This document shows positions 1 through 6,238 of a stretch of 45,474 nucleotides of DNA, piece after piece (positions within the stretch are counted from its first letter, which is position 1; each line of letters opens with the position of its first letter). Made by a program: the position numbers and the translations under genes. The DNA is from a virus. The notes below the pieces were generated by a model. It was not told the origin of the DNA and searched no databases. It saw only the letters and a program-made list of their open reading frames with translations. The stretch covers positions 1 through 45,474 of IMG/VR virus record IMGVR_UViG_3300008050_000087; one strand, written 5' to 3'.

Positions 1-65
1 ACCATACCTTTATCTAGTACTGGTTGTGGGCTACCCCACTTTTCAATTAGTTGTTGTTTATTCAT
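1..65 (-). CDS. Hypothetical protein, partial (runs off left edge)
   Basis: Only the first 21 codons are in the window (begins MNKQQLIEKWGSPQ). The ATG overlaps the stop of the preceding minus-strand gene in a TAATG arrangement, which suggests translational coupling. Too little is present to assign a family. Confidence 0.55.
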   Translation of the reverse strand, partial: MNKQQLIEKWGSPQPVLDKGM

Positions 66-288
66 TATTCATCCGTAACTGTGATTTGCATCTGGACGCA
101 GTTCGATATCCATTCTGCTTCCCATGAAAAGTATTTGACTGTATGAAGTGGGTATTTAGCCCGGAGTACTTTGATTATATCTGTTTTAGATATTCTTGCG
201 TCTGCTTCTCCAATCAAAGTTTTGTGCACGCCACCCATATCCAAGATAAGGCACGTGTATTGTCTTGTTCTTAGCTTTCTTTTTTCAT
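65..288 (-). CDS. Hypothetical protein, frame-disrupted near its start
   Basis: An open frame of about 70 codons ends at 65 and contains TCLILDMGGVHKTLIGEADA and KVLRAKYPLHTVKYFSWEAEW-like text, so it reads as a real soluble protein. It has no ATG, GTG or TTG near its expected N-terminus. The ATG at 288, which overlaps the upstream stop as ATGA, reads MKKES and then stops. That ATG is followed by six A then G. A -1 shift there, or one missing A, gives MKKRKLRTRQYTCLILDMGG and restores the frame. This is either a programmed -1 frameshift or a homopolymer sequence error. Function unknown. Confidence 0.5.
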
Positions 289-380
289 TTTGCGATCCAA
301 TAGTATTTTGTATTGTGTTGGTCGCTGGCCTGTTTTAGCCTGCTGTTTAGGACCGTGTATGTCCAACCAAAATTAGGCAT
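285..380 (-). CDS. Hypothetical 31-aa protein
   Basis: A short reading frame (MPNFGWTYTVLNSRLKQ..) starts inside the end of the 97-aa gene and stops with TGA overlapping the ATG at 288. The ATGA junction matches the packing used throughout this strand. No strong ribosome binding site is seen. Coding status rests mainly on the overlap geometry. Confidence 0.35.
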   Translation of the reverse strand: MPNFGWTYTVLNSRLKQASDQHNTKYYWIAK

Positions 381-666
381 TCGACTTTTCGCTTTTTTCA
401 ACTTCAGCGTATTGATATTCAGTACATTGAAAATCAAGATCAGAATACGCACAAAAATGTTTTTGAAGATATTCTTGAGCCTCGCAGTCAACAGTTTCGA
501 ATATGAATGTATGCTCCCCAGAATAGCGAACATCATCATTCATATATTGGTCTATAAAATCATTAATGTACTCTAGATCTTCATCCTCGATATTCACTGT
601 TGTTTTATAAACGCATTCCTGTGGCACCATGCGTCTAATTACCGCTTTTATTTCAATTGTTTTCAT
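373..666 (-). CDS. Hypothetical protein (97 aa)
   Basis: The start was set at the ATG preceded by AAAGGAACAAA, giving an N-terminus MKTIEIKAVIRRMVPQE. It overlaps the preceding gene by 14 nt. The protein is acidic, with an N-terminal strand-like stretch, a DEDLEYINDFIDQY helix and a Lys/Glu-rich C-terminus. No family recognised. Confidence 0.65.
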   Translation of the reverse strand: MKTIEIKAVIRRMVPQECVYKTTVNIEDEDLEYINDFIDQYMNDDVRYSGEHTFIFETVDCEAQEYLQKHFCAYSDLDFQCTEYQYAEVEKSEKSNA

Positions 667-1000
667 TTTGTTCCTTTGGTTCGCCCACCCATGTATAGGT
701 TCCGTTAACAGCATCATGTTGAACAATGTGTCCCGTAATAAACCATTTGCCGGTATTGATTTTTAAAATGAAGTCAGAGAAATGGCTTGGAAGGTTACCA
801 TATAGAGTACCAGTCGCTGCCTTTTTGCCGGTGCATAATACTGTCCGTTCGTTGGGAGGCAAGTGGCGCTCCATGACGTAGATGGGCTGTTTTTCTACCT
901 GTACCGAGAGGTTTGTTGGAAGAACTCGTATGAGTTTATCTTTATCGAAGACCTCACACTCATAATATGTAAGCCTCCATAAGTGTTTGGAATTAGGCAT
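653..1000 (-). CDS. Hypothetical protein (115 aa)
   Basis: The ATG is preceded by AAGGAT at suitable spacing and overlaps the preceding gene by 8 nt. It is predicted soluble and mixed alpha/beta, with a Trp-rich C-terminal part (GKWFITGHIV, TYTWVGEPK). No catalytic motif or family recognised. Confidence 0.7.
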   Translation of the reverse strand: MPNSKHLWRLTYYECEVFDKDKLIRVLPTNLSVQVEKQPIYVMERHLPPNERTVLCTGKKAATGTLYGNLPSHFSDFILKINTGKWFITGHIVQHDAVNGTYTWVGEPKEQNENN

Positions 1001-1448
1001 TGGTTTCTATCCTTTCAATAACTCTATCTAAAAGTTCGCTATCAAGATTCCGACAAGCATCGATTCGGGCTTGAAATGCCTTTACTTCCGGAAGCGTATA
1101 AAGGGCATCGTATAGAGTCTCTTCAATACGTCTGTCGGATATTGTACTTAGCCAGAATGAGGTGGAGGGACTGCAGGGGGCAAAAGATATTAAATCCATA
1201 GTGACGGACCAATCTTCTCCCCAAGTGAGTTCGATTTGGTACTCGACACCATTGTGCCGCCCTGTAAAGACTTCACCTGTTATTAGGCTATGAACTTCTT
1301 GTTCAGTTTCTTCAATAGTATATGTTTGCCAGCTTTCAATGGTTGCCCCCACGGGGATATAAGATTGGAGAGTTTCATCATCCCACTCTAAATCATAGTC
1401 GGGCACCTCTACAACAACAGAGTGTATATAATCAATACGTACTTTCAT
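993..1448 (-). CDS. Hypothetical protein (151 aa)
   Basis: The start overlaps the upstream stop as ATGA (1445-1448). The acidic N-terminal half looks beta-rich (MKVRIDYIHSVVVEVPDYD), and the C-terminal third looks helical (LDSELLDRVIERIETNA). No family recognised. Confidence 0.75.
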   Translation of the reverse strand: MKVRIDYIHSVVVEVPDYDLEWDDETLQSYIPVGATIESWQTYTIEETEQEVHSLITGEVFTGRHNGVEYQIELTWGEDWSVTMDLISFAPCSPSTSFWLSTISDRRIEETLYDALYTLPEVKAFQARIDACRNLDSELLDRVIERIETNA

Positions 1449-1861
1449 TTTAGTTCTGCTTTATCAATCTTTTTCTGAATGGTTTTTAACGTTTTCTTTG
1501 CTTTCTGCACTTCAGCATACTTAGTAGGCGCCGCTTTTCTAAAAGCTTGAGTTGCGGATTTGTAATCTGCTTTTGCTTTAGCTAGCTTTTCAATTAAAAG
1601 GATTTCTTTTTCAGTCATTAGCACAACGTTATGCCAGCGATATATTCCTGTAGAATACAGCTTCAATCTCGTCCCCGGTTTTAATTTAGGGATTCTCTTT
1701 TTAACAGTGTTGCTGAGAGGTAGGTCTAAAAGTTCTTGTTCTGTCCAGTATGGTTTTTTACCGTGTATTCGCCATTCGGGAGCGGTCCAATATGGACCAG
1801 AACAAATATTCCTCCTGCTGTCTAATATTTTAAACATTCTTTTAGTGTTAAGATCAATCAT
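1445..1861 (-). CDS. Hypothetical protein with basic coiled-coil tail
   Basis: 138 aa. The N-terminal half carries two PYW motifs (GPYWTAP, KPYWTEQEL). The last ~60 residues are a Lys/Ala-rich helical repeat likely to form a coiled coil. Both ends overlap their neighbours by 4 nt (ATGA). Function unknown. Confidence 0.75.
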   Translation of the reverse strand: MIDLNTKRMFKILDSRRNICSGPYWTAPEWRIHGKKPYWTEQELLDLPLSNTVKKRIPKLKPGTRLKLYSTGIYRWHNVVLMTEKEILLIEKLAKAKADYKSATQAFRKAAPTKYAEVQKAKKTLKTIQKKIDKAELK

Positions 1862-2184
1862 CGTGTATGCCTACAATGGGCTCGTGCCTGTATTCGGTTT
1901 TCTGGATCACCTGGACCCCAGTAGCTAATATCAAGTAATCCGTATTCTGGATGTGGGAATCGATCTCGTCGTTCTACTGCTGTTATCTGACCGTTTTTCA
2001 TACGGTACTGATTGGACCATACTCGCCTTACCGTCAGGCCGAGGAAGTTGGGCTCTAGGTTATTAATATAGATGTTAAGAGCAACTATGATCTCTTCAGG
2101 ATCAAGCTGGGCGTCTACCCATTCTTCACGTTTATGATAGTGGGCTGAGCTATTGTGTCGCGGCGGTGCTTTTCGCCAACTCAT
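1858..2184 (-). CDS. Hypothetical protein (108 aa)
   Basis: The start overlaps the stop of the Tat-signal gene as TAATG. The N-terminus is basic (MSWRKAPPRHNSSAHYHKRE) and the C-terminus His/Arg-rich. No recognised domain. Confidence 0.7.
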   Translation of the reverse strand: MSWRKAPPRHNSSAHYHKREEWVDAQLDPEEIIVALNIYINNLEPNFLGLTVRRVWSNQYRMKNGQITAVERRDRFPHPEYGLLDISYWGPGDPENRIQARAHCRHTR

Positions 2185-2678
2185 TATTTACTCCCTGTTA
2201 GGCATGGTGTGTACCAGCCTATTTCTTTCAGTATTTGTGGGTGGCCGAAATAGGCCATGCCAGCCAGTACCTGTAGTGACTGTGCAGCGAGCCTACGAGG
2301 CTGCATCTGGGGCTTCAACCAGGTATTGAGTACCTGAGTTCGTTCTCTGGGCGGCAGGGCGGTAAAGGCCCTGCCACGGCTTACCAAGGTACCGTCTTCT
2401 AATGCAGATAACATGGTACGCAGCGCCAGTTGCTGTAGCGGACCTAGCTCCGAAGCCAGGTTGTCTACGTTTTCGGCCACCTGGGCGGTTATTCCGTCTA
2501 GTGAGAATACCCCGGGTGGGAAGAGCGTAATGGCCACAGCCTGCAGTACCACTATCTCGGGTGGAGCGAACACCTGCCAGTTTGACTGTATTTTGATTGT
2601 TGCCAGGGTTGTGGTTGCTGCCACTACCGTGGTGGCAGCACCTAGCTTAAGTGCCTGGCGCCTTGTTGTGCTAATCAT
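2184..2678 (-). CDS. Tat-signal protein, gluconate 2-dehydrogenase subunit 3-like
   Basis: 164 aa starting at the ATG overlapping the upstream stop by 8 nt. The N-terminus TTRRQALKLGA is a twin-arginine signal followed by an Ala/Thr-rich hydrophobic stretch, so export in folded form is predicted. The rest resembles the small accessory subunit of membrane GMC-type dehydrogenases (gluconate 2-dehydrogenase subunit 3 family). It has an APPEIVVLQAVAITLFPPG opening, helical body, LPPRERTQVL, and a terminal AYFGHPQILKEIGW. In bacteria this subunit normally sits beside a flavoprotein and a cytochrome gene, and neither is present here. It is slightly more GC-rich than its neighbours. I infer capture from a host and cannot say what it does for a phage. 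Confidence 0.65.
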   Translation of the reverse strand: MISTTRRQALKLGAATTVVAATTTLATIKIQSNWQVFAPPEIVVLQAVAITLFPPGVFSLDGITAQVAENVDNLASELGPLQQLALRTMLSALEDGTLVSRGRAFTALPPRERTQVLNTWLKPQMQPRRLAAQSLQVLAGMAYFGHPQILKEIGWYTPCLTGSK

Positions 2679-2892
2679 GTAGCTCAAGCACGGCGACACC
2701 GAGTGCCACCAGCTTAATCAGGGCTTCTATTTGATCTTGGCCATTGCTTTGGATATACCTTGATAGGTATTTAAACATGTAGCTGGCCCATTCTTCTGTA
2801 GTGTGCTGGATGTCGTGTTCTCGCCCACCCCACTTGTTATCCTGGTAACGTCTTTCAGCTTGAATGATGTCTAGAATTTCTTGCTGATTCAT
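2671..2892 (-). CDS. MazG-like / NTP-pyrophosphohydrolase-like small protein
   Basis: 73 aa with AERRYQDNKWGG near the N-terminus and LIKLVALGVAVLE near the C-terminus. This pattern is common in small phage proteins related to all-alpha MazG-type nucleotide pyrophosphohydrolases. The EExxE metal-binding pattern of MazG is not obvious, so catalytic activity is uncertain. The ATG follows AAGGAAGC. Confidence 0.6.
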   Translation of the reverse strand: MNQQEILDIIQAERRYQDNKWGGREHDIQHTTEEWASYMFKYLSRYIQSNGQDQIEALIKLVALGVAVLELHD

Positions 2893-2901
2893 TGCTTCCT
2901 T

Positions 2902-3210
2902 CTATATTTCGTATGGTGTGATTCCGGCAGCACAAACTAGTGCTTTCCTTACGGTGTTGAACACTTCGGTTGTGTATGCGTCATTAATTTCGTCTGGCTC
3001 AAGTATGTACGTACATTCTATTTCTGGTAGCGTTTCTGTCGGCTTGGCTAAGGAGGTGCGCAGGCGAACAGCATGTCTCCAGGCTCTGATATCAACTACC
3101 AACTGGTAGTCATTAACCCTGATGTTAGATAGCTCGTGACAAAGGGCCAGCACGGTATCTAGTTGTTCTTGAGAAAGGACATCTTTAATATCGGATTCAA
3201 TGTTAATCAA
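2902..3210 (-). CDS. Hypothetical protein (102 aa)
   Basis: Starts with TTG overlapping the upstream stop (TTGATTAA), with AGGGTGG just upstream as a ribosome binding site. It is helical and acidic and has no recognised motif. Confidence 0.65.
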   Translation of the reverse strand: MINIESDIKDVLSQEQLDTVLALCHELSNIRVNDYQLVVDIRAWRHAVRLRTSLAKPTETLPEIECTYILEPDEINDAYTTEVFNTVRKALVCAAGITPYEI

Positions 3211-3496
3211 CAGTCCACCCTTCGGGGCCTTCTCGCTGAAACTTTTTGTCTAGGCGTAGGACTAGACGTTGTATGCTATTTGCATTATCGCTGTCAAGGC
3301 TCATGGCTGCTAATGCTTCTTGGGAAAGCCTAACGGTTGCAGTCTGATATGTGTCTGTATCTGGGTTTATACAGGTGACTTTGAAAGTATGTCGACTATC
3401 TGATGTGGCGCCTATCCAGTCCTGGGCTTCCCCTGGAAAAAACTGTACGTAGTAGTCGTGACGACTAAGTCGTTCAATAAGTTGTATCGGTGTCAT
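3203..3496 (-). CDS. Hypothetical protein (97 aa)
   Basis: Begins MTPIQLIERLSRHDYYVQFF and overlaps the downstream gene by 8 nt. The first gene-free gap on this strand (3497-3546, 50 nt) lies upstream, and I see no clear promoter or terminator in it. Function unknown. Confidence 0.7.
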   Translation of the reverse strand: MTPIQLIERLSRHDYYVQFFPGEAQDWIGATSDSRHTFKVTCINPDTDTYQTATVRLSQEALAAMSLDSDNANSIQRLVLRLDKKFQREGPEGWTVD

Positions 3497-3546
3497 ATTC
3501 GTTCCGCTCGGTCTTCTGATTAATGATAGTCAAAACGTAGAGTGCT

Positions 3547-3762
3547 TTAGTGCTCATCGGCTTCTACAATGGTGGCGCAGGTACAATCATAAAAAGCTGC
3601 GGTACCTTCGGTTACCCCGTAGTCGTCAATCCATGTTTGTAACTCACCTTGACCTTGATAGTCTGCAAAGTCTTTAACTGCTTGCTCAGGTGTTGGTTCT
3701 GTATCCCCGTATGTGGCTGCGTATAGGTCGCCACTTTCTGTTTTGATAATCGCTACGTACAT
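3547..3762 (-). CDS. Hypothetical protein (71 aa)
   Basis: The ATG is preceded by GGAGAACAATA, and the upstream gene's stop overlaps it (TAATG). Acidic small protein beginning MYVAIIKTESGDLYAATYGD. It contains a CTC pair near the C-terminus. No family recognised. Confidence 0.7.
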   Translation of the reverse strand: MYVAIIKTESGDLYAATYGDTEPTPEQAVKDFADYQGQGELQTWIDDYGVTEGTAAFYDCTCATIVEADEH

Positions 3763-4091
3763 TATTGTTCTCCAAAAGCGTAGGGTTTACCCTGTGCCAG
3801 GGCTAGTATTTTTCGCGATGGCAGCCTCTTGTGAGCAAAGCTGACATCAAATCTTGATTCGTCGCAACCCAGGACTGGTGGCGCAACTCCTTCGGGAGCA
3901 TTAAGTTTGTCTGTGATTTTGCCTGTAATTACGTGCAGGCCATAGCCCGTTGCGCTAGCGAAATGATCTATATCTGTTTCGTTTGATACTGGGTAATGAC
4001 TTTCCAAAATGATAAGAGCGCGTTGGCTTGCTTGAGCCTGCAGTACGTATTTATTGTGTTCACTAACGTATATGAGTAATTCAAATTCCAT
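3762..4091 (-). CDS. Hypothetical protein (109 aa)
   Basis: The start was placed at the ATG giving MEFELLIYVSEHNKYVLQ, which overlaps the upstream gene by 11 nt. An ATG at 4112 is possible, and neither has a convincing ribosome binding site. Alpha/beta, no recognised motif. Confidence 0.6.
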   Translation of the reverse strand: MEFELLIYVSEHNKYVLQAQASQRALIILESHYPVSNETDIDHFASATGYGLHVITGKITDKLNAPEGVAPPVLGCDESRFDVSFAHKRLPSRKILALAQGKPYAFGEQ

Positions 4092-4473
4092 AGTTTCGTA
4101 CTGTGTCTGCATCAAGTAATTCGTTGTTTTCTAAGTATTCAATCATTTCGATTCCAAGGCATATGCGGCATCGAATCTGCTTTTGTGTTCTGTACCAATT
4201 GGTGTATTGGGGGTCGCAAAATAATATGGCTTTGCCTCGATCGCCTTCTAAGACTATTGCTTTTATCTCCGTAATGTTTCGCCGGTGTAATTCCTGAAGG
4301 TTTTCAGCATTACAGTTTATAACTCTCATGACACCCAGGCTTTCTTTACTGTCTGAGACGGTGCAACAATTACCTTTGGCTGTCATAGGGTAATTTGCAA
4401 TACTGTATCCAACCGAAGTCATAGACAGCACGCGAGTTGAGATTAATGCTTCTTTTAGTTTTTTGATGGCCAT
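4081..4473 (-). CDS. Hypothetical protein (130 aa)
   Basis: Good ribosome binding site (GAGGAG) before the ATG, which touches the stop of the GP88-like gene. Contains a RCRICLGIEMIEYLE stretch with two close cysteines, but no complete zinc motif. Function unknown. Confidence 0.7.
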   Translation of the reverse strand: MAIKKLKEALISTRVLSMTSVGYSIANYPMTAKGNCCTVSDSKESLGVMRVINCNAENLQELHRRNITEIKAIVLEGDRGKAILFCDPQYTNWYRTQKQIRCRICLGIEMIEYLENNELLDADTVRNYGI

Positions 4474-5108
4474 TAGTGCTCCTCGAATACCACATGTTGT
4501 TTGCGCCCACCAGCTGGCTTAAAGCAGTAGCTGCATTTAGCACACGTGATACTTTTGTTTTTAAGATTGGGGCATTTGACGAATGAAGGTGCGGCGGCAC
4601 TCCAGTCTTTCATTACATCTGCTTTCCGCATCCACGCTGGTGGTTGCTCCTTGGCTGTGACAATCTCTTGATCTATGCTGGCCCACAGTTCCACATTAGG
4701 TAGCTCGGCAAGCTCTTTTAGTGCGGATACAAACTCTGGTAGGCGCCAACTGCGTGTATAAGCCCAGAAGGGTAACTGGGGATTAGCTTTAGCTATTGCT
4801 ATCCATTTGTTAACGTAATCTACGCTATAGAAGTCACCACTTGGATGAATGCGAACTGCCGTTATTGACCTGCTGCGTTTTATCTGACCGTTAACATCGT
4901 CTACGAAACTTGTTGATAAGCTTGCTTGGTGATTTAGTGCGTGACTATTTGCTACGGCAGGCATTCTGAAAAATCCACTGGTTGCATAACAAATGCCTTC
5001 GCATAGCTTGGTACGTCCTGGGCAAGTGGTAATGGCGGGCAGGCTAAAACCTGCCACGCCACGACCTAACTTTGTGTTTGTACCTGTTTGAAGTAACTTA
5101 ACAGGCAT
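4473..5108 (-). CDS. GP88-like phage protein
   Basis: 211 aa. The order of motifs NTKLGRGVAGFSLPA, TCPGRTKLCEGICYA and a C-terminal CPNLKNKSITCAKCSYC cysteine cluster matches the phage gene product 88 family, first known from mycobacteriophages. The conserved cysteines suggest metal or iron-sulfur binding. The biochemical role of the family is not established. It overlaps the exonuclease gene by 11 nt and so is probably co-translated with it. Confidence 0.75.
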   Translation of the reverse strand: MPVKLLQTGTNTKLGRGVAGFSLPAITTCPGRTKLCEGICYATSGFFRMPAVANSHALNHQASLSTSFVDDVNGQIKRSRSITAVRIHPSGDFYSVDYVNKWIAIAKANPQLPFWAYTRSWRLPEFVSALKELAELPNVELWASIDQEIVTAKEQPPAWMRKADVMKDWSAAAPSFVKCPNLKNKSITCAKCSYCFKPAGGRKQHVVFEEH

Positions 5109-5619
5109 CCGGAACGTCTAGCCTTTCTAGACATGCTAGTACAAGTTCGCCACACCATATTGCGTCGTCTAGTGACCTATGTGCTACACCTTTGTCAATT
5201 TTGATATCTGGACATAGTGCTGATAACGTTCTGGCATTACGCCAGTTTTTGTAGTGGACTAGGTGGATGTCGTCTCGGGCTTGGATTGCGGATCGGTGGA
5301 GGCTTGTTAGCACTACTTCGTCCATGCTGCCGTATGTCCAGACTATAGCGTCTTTGCCCAAGAACGTTTTTAGCCCCATGATGGCTTCAATAGTATCTGC
5401 GTCTCCCTGCAGCTCTGTCTGCGCTTCTTTGCTTTGCTGCAGCCACCAGCTTATTGTATGAGGGCATAAGGTTCTGTTCCAGAGCAGGGGCTGCTCTTGC
5501 CATTTCAGTCTTGCGTGATAGGTCCGTGAGGGATTGTCAATGTCTACGGCGCCAATTGCAGTTACAACTGCTGTCGGCGCGGTATCAAGTGTTTCTATAT
5601 CCAGTGTGTATCTTGTCAT
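5098..5619 (-). CDS. DEDD-type 3'-5' exonuclease (Rv2179c/RNase T-like)
   Basis: 173 aa. An Exo I motif LDIETLD at residues 6-12, an Exo II-type aspartate in GSMDEVVLTSL and an Exo III motif AHRSLDDA near residue 147 give the four acidic residues plus histidine of the DEDDh fold. The family removes nucleotides from 3' ends of RNA or DNA. The window has no separate DnaQ, so it might supply proofreading to the DnaE-type polymerase (inference). AGGAG lies before the ATG. Confidence 0.85.
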   Translation of the reverse strand: MTRYTLDIETLDTAPTAVVTAIGAVDIDNPSRTYHARLKWQEQPLLWNRTLCPHTISWWLQQSKEAQTELQGDADTIEAIMGLKTFLGKDAIVWTYGSMDEVVLTSLHRSAIQARDDIHLVHYKNWRNARTLSALCPDIKIDKGVAHRSLDDAIWCGELVLACLERLDVPDAC

Positions 5620-6044
5620 TGCAAATCTCCTTCAAGATAAACTTTATAGGTAGAAACTAGATCATCAACAGTCATGGCGCCTACAATTGAGAATACAGTA
5701 AGTTCACCAAATGGAATCTCTAGATTTTGTCCATATTCATTTGCTAGTTTTAAGACGTATTCTGCTTTTGGGGTTTTGATCCAGTCACCTGGAGTTAAGG
5801 CGTCAGTCATTAAGTGTAGGTCTAATTCTACGAGCCATTTGCCAGACCAATTATATTTAATAGATTTGACCCCTCCAACTTCTATATCGTTCATAAACAC
5901 ACGTGTATCGAGATCACTAAACCAAGCGTATGTTGCAGTGGCGGTAGCATGAATAGCTTTTGGATGGTTTTCTGGGGTAGCAGCTAATGCTGCTTTAATT
6001 AGCTTGTTGTCAGTTTTTTCTTGTAATTCTATTGGTTTTGTCAT
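5616..6044 (-). CDS. Hypothetical protein (142 aa)
   Basis: Overlaps the exonuclease gene by 4 nt (ATGA). A Lys/Glu-rich start is followed by a probable beta domain (IKYNWSGKWLVELDLHLM) and helical end. No family recognised. Confidence 0.7.
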   Translation of the reverse strand: MTKPIELQEKTDNKLIKAALAATPENHPKAIHATATATYAWFSDLDTRVFMNDIEVGGVKSIKYNWSGKWLVELDLHLMTDALTPGDWIKTPKAEYVLKLANEYGQNLEIPFGELTVFSIVGAMTVDDLVSTYKVYLEGDLQ

Positions 6045-6238
6045 CTTTTTTCTCGTTGTTTGTCAATAGTTTTTATTCTTTTTCGAATCAGGTCTGCATG
6101 CTGCCTGCATACGTCTGCTCGTACGTGAAATAACGTACCGTAGCCAAGTTTTGTGTCGTCGAGCTTGTCGCCATTCTTTTTATGTGATTTTGCTTGTCGA
6201 TCAAATTCTTCAGCTAACGCTATTAGCTCATCGTGCAT
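6041..6238 (-). CDS. Hypothetical small basic protein (65 aa)
   Basis: The start ATG overlaps the stop of the primase-helicase (TAATG). Entirely helical and charged, ending in KTIDKQREKR. It directly follows the primase-helicase and may be a small replication-linked protein (inference from position only). Confidence 0.65.
   Translation of the reverse strand: MHDELIALAEEFDRQAKSHKKNGDKLDDTKLGYGTLFHVRADVCRQHADLIRKRIKTIDKQREKR

Noticed and set aside
2671-2892. Active MazG pyrophosphohydrolase
   Set aside because: The family-like pattern is visible, but the EExxE metal-binding motif is not, so activity is not claimed.
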